Shown: positions 62,603 to 64,000 of the stretch, in pieces
How positions within the stretch are numbered: position 1 is the first letter of the stretch
Layout: the number at the start of each line of letters is the position of its first letter
Origin: Anaerolineae bacterium
GTDB taxonomy: Bacteria > Chloroflexota > Anaerolineae > Anaerolineales > Anaerolineaceae
DNA length: 64,000 nt
NCBI GenBank assembly: GCA_013178295.1
Contig: JABLWW010000012.1
Span: 62,001-126,000, forward strand
Reading direction: 5' to 3'
Translations under genes and position numbers: made by a program
The notes under the pieces: generated by a model
Database searches by the model: none
Seen by the model: the letters and a program-made list of their open reading frames with translations, nothing else
Told to the model about the DNA's origin: nothing

Positions 62603-63307
62603 ATGATCCCTATCTCTAGCACATCAGAATGGAACATGTCCCAGCTAGGCGCGTTGATTGGTCTACTGGAAATTTCGGGTGTGGAAAATATAGACCCCTG
62701 CCCACAGCTCAACCAGCGCAAGCGCCAGGTGGAAAAGCAATTGAGAGAAACCCTCGCGGGTTTGCAGCGCAAAGACCTTCTTGCTCATCCGGTGATGGCG
62801 GCGTATGAGCGGTACTACCGGCATTTTGATAAAACCTATCATGTGTTACTTCAGGTTGAGTCGATTGCCTGGAAAGGCAAAAGCCTGCCGGATGTCTCGC
62901 CTCTTGTAGATGCCAATTTTGTTGCCGAAATGGAAACTTTTGTTTTAACCGCCGGGCACGACGCCGCAAAGCTGGAGCAACCAGTGATCATTGATCTGAC
63001 ACGCGCCGCTGACCAGATGACCCAAATGAACGGCTCTTCCAGACTGCTCCGAGAAGGCGACATGGCAATGCGCGATAGACAGGGTGTCTGCTGCACGATT
63101 CTTTATGGGCAAGATAACCGTTCACCCATCTCAAAAGAAACCCGTCATGTGTTGTATGTGTCATACGCCCCATCGGGGATATCGGCAGAAGTCGTTGAAG
63201 CACAATTACAACGAATCGAGGAGAACGTGCGCCTCTTTGCCCCATCCGCAAGGATTGAGCAGCGCCGCTTGCTGGTGGCAAAGGCTGACGGCAGTAAAAC
63301 GCTCTAA
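62603..63307 (+). CDS. B3/B4 tRNA-binding-domain protein (PheT-related)
   Basis: 234 aa from ATG 62603 (a GTG at 62600 is in the same frame). The middle (HPVMAAYERYYRHFDKTYHVLLQVESIAWKGKSLPDVSPLVDANF, then ETFVLTAGHDAAKL) matches the B3/B4 domain of phenylalanyl-tRNA synthetase beta-chain as a stand-alone protein. Such proteins may check mischarged tRNA or play other roles. The N-terminal ribosome site is weak. Confidence 0.75.
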   Translation: MIPISSTSEWNMSQLGALIGLLEISGVENIDPCPQLNQRKRQVEKQLRETLAGLQRKDLLAHPVMAAYERYYRHFDKTYHVLLQVESIAWKGKSLPDVSPLVDANFVAEMETFVLTAGHDAAKLEQPVIIDLTRAADQMTQMNGSSRLLREGDMAMRDRQGVCCTILYGQDNRSPISKETRHVLYVSYAPSGISAEVVEAQLQRIEENVRLFAPSARIEQRRLLVAKADGSKTL

Positions 63308-63358
63308 CGCCTGCGGACGGGGCATGTGTCCTGCCAGCCCCATGAGCGCAGGCTGTTG

Positions 63359-64000
63359 CTACGCCTGCCGGTAGAGATCATAGATGGCTTCCTGCACCCG
63401 TGCGGCAAGGGCTTCCATGTCAGCGCGTCTTTGTCCGCTTGGGGCGTCATACAGCGCCTTACCCACGCGCACCTGTCTTTGCTGTGGGCACACCGCCACC
63501 GGAATTACCGGCAGCGCCTGCCCGATGCGGCGGTGATACAGCGTGCACAGCCACACAAACCCGTTCATAAAACCGCGCATTCCTGTTGCCGCATCCAGCG
63601 GAGTACGCGGGTCTTCGGGGAAGATCAACAGCGCCCCACCGCCCGCCAGCACCTCCAGACTGTGGCGAAAAGCGCCCAAAAAACGCACATCGCTGCGGTC
63701 AACGGCAATACAGTCAATCCCGCGCAGCAGATGCAGCACCACCCGCCCCAGCAGCGCGGCCGTCATTTGTCCCGCCAATCCGCTCAGGCGCAGGGTGGGA
63801 TGGACAAAATCCTGATACAGGTAAGCCGCAATGCGCTGCGGGTCGAGCATATCGGCAACAATCCACGGATAGAGACGGCGCGGCAGCGAAAGGACGCACT
63901 GGATTGGCCCAAGCTCGCGCTGATGATTGGCAACCACCAGCGCCCCGCCCGCAGTGTGTAGATGTTCTGCGCCCACACAGCGGTAACGGAACGGCGCCCC
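63359..64000 (-). CDS. PlsC-like acyltransferase, partial and with altered motifs
   Basis: The frame is open to the window edge, so the N terminus lies outside. About 213 residues are visible. The position of the catalytic HX4D motif reads NHQRELG (His kept, Asp replaced by Gly), and the second motif is FPEDPRTPL where FPEG is usual. Size and layout fit 1-acyl-glycerol-3-phosphate acyltransferases. Activity is uncertain. Confidence 0.7.
   Translation of the reverse strand, partial: GAPFRYRCVGAEHLHTAGGALVVANHQRELGPIQCVLSLPRRLYPWIVADMLDPQRIAAYLYQDFVHPTLRLSGLAGQMTAALLGRVVLHLLRGIDCIAVDRSDVRFLGAFRHSLEVLAGGGALLIFPEDPRTPLDAATGMRGFMNGFVWLCTLYHRRIGQALPVIPVAVCPQQRQVRVGKALYDAPSGQRRADMEALAARVQEAIYDLYRQA

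Overview
The window is GC-rich bacterial chromosome with mixed gene content. Gene families and gene order suggest a Chloroflexota bacterium, probably Anaerolineae-like: separate cofG and cofH, a Lys-type SerA, two UbiA paralogues, LolCDE-like exporters in a likely monoderm, MNT/HEPN modules, and many promoters sitting on top of start codons. This taxonomic call is inference; there is no rRNA gene in the window.

Left part (1-13.4 kb): a tail of an unknown gene, then a long minus-strand operon (about 9.94 kb down to 0.18 kb). It encodes CheW, CheR-TPR, CheW, a methyl-accepting receptor, a CheA-REC hybrid kinase, CheB, a REC-GGDEF diguanylate cyclase and an SDR dehydrogenase. The first seven are the complete part list of the Wsp surface-sensing/c-di-GMP system, with the receptor gene moved to fourth place. 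Then come mgsA plus a threonine dehydratase-like gene, a bacteriohemerythrin lacking one usual iron ligand, and a ZIP metal transporter.

Middle part (13.7-39.9 kb): a Lys-type SerA, an SRPBCC membrane protein with a CrtI-like oxidoreductase, a secreted esterase and an FGE-family lipoprotein; an AT-richer island encoding an EcoRV-type restriction-modification system; a purine/nicotinate-type amidohydrolase cluster with an XRE-cupin regulator; a decayed MntA/HepT module; cofG-cofH for the deazaflavin Fo; glycerate kinase, rarA, a histidine phosphatase, an EamA transporter and an apt-like gene; an HPt-REC-REC-GGDEF protein; an AmrS-type radical SAM enzyme; and an oxidoreductase, a flavodoxin and a metallo-beta-lactamase-fold protein.

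Right part (40.1-64 kb): kimA with a shortened kdpD and kdpE (potassium homeostasis); a TetR-controlled ABC export operon with an ICMT-like gene; a nucleotidyltransferase pair; two UbiA prenyltransferase genes flanking two tRNA-Ser genes; a GT-C glycosyltransferase, an ABC exporter and a PAS/HD-GYP protein (frameshifted near its N terminus); a winged-helix-MNT/HEPN toxin-antitoxin module with twin operators; a nitrilase; a B3/B4-domain protein; and an atypical PlsC-like acyltransferase cut by the window end.

Common themes are c-di-GMP signalling (two diguanylate cyclases, one HD-GYP), three nucleotidyltransferase-type modules in different states, a family of GC-rich palindromic intergenic repeats, and at least eleven genes whose -10 box lies only 6-10 nt before the start codon (leaderless or nearly so).
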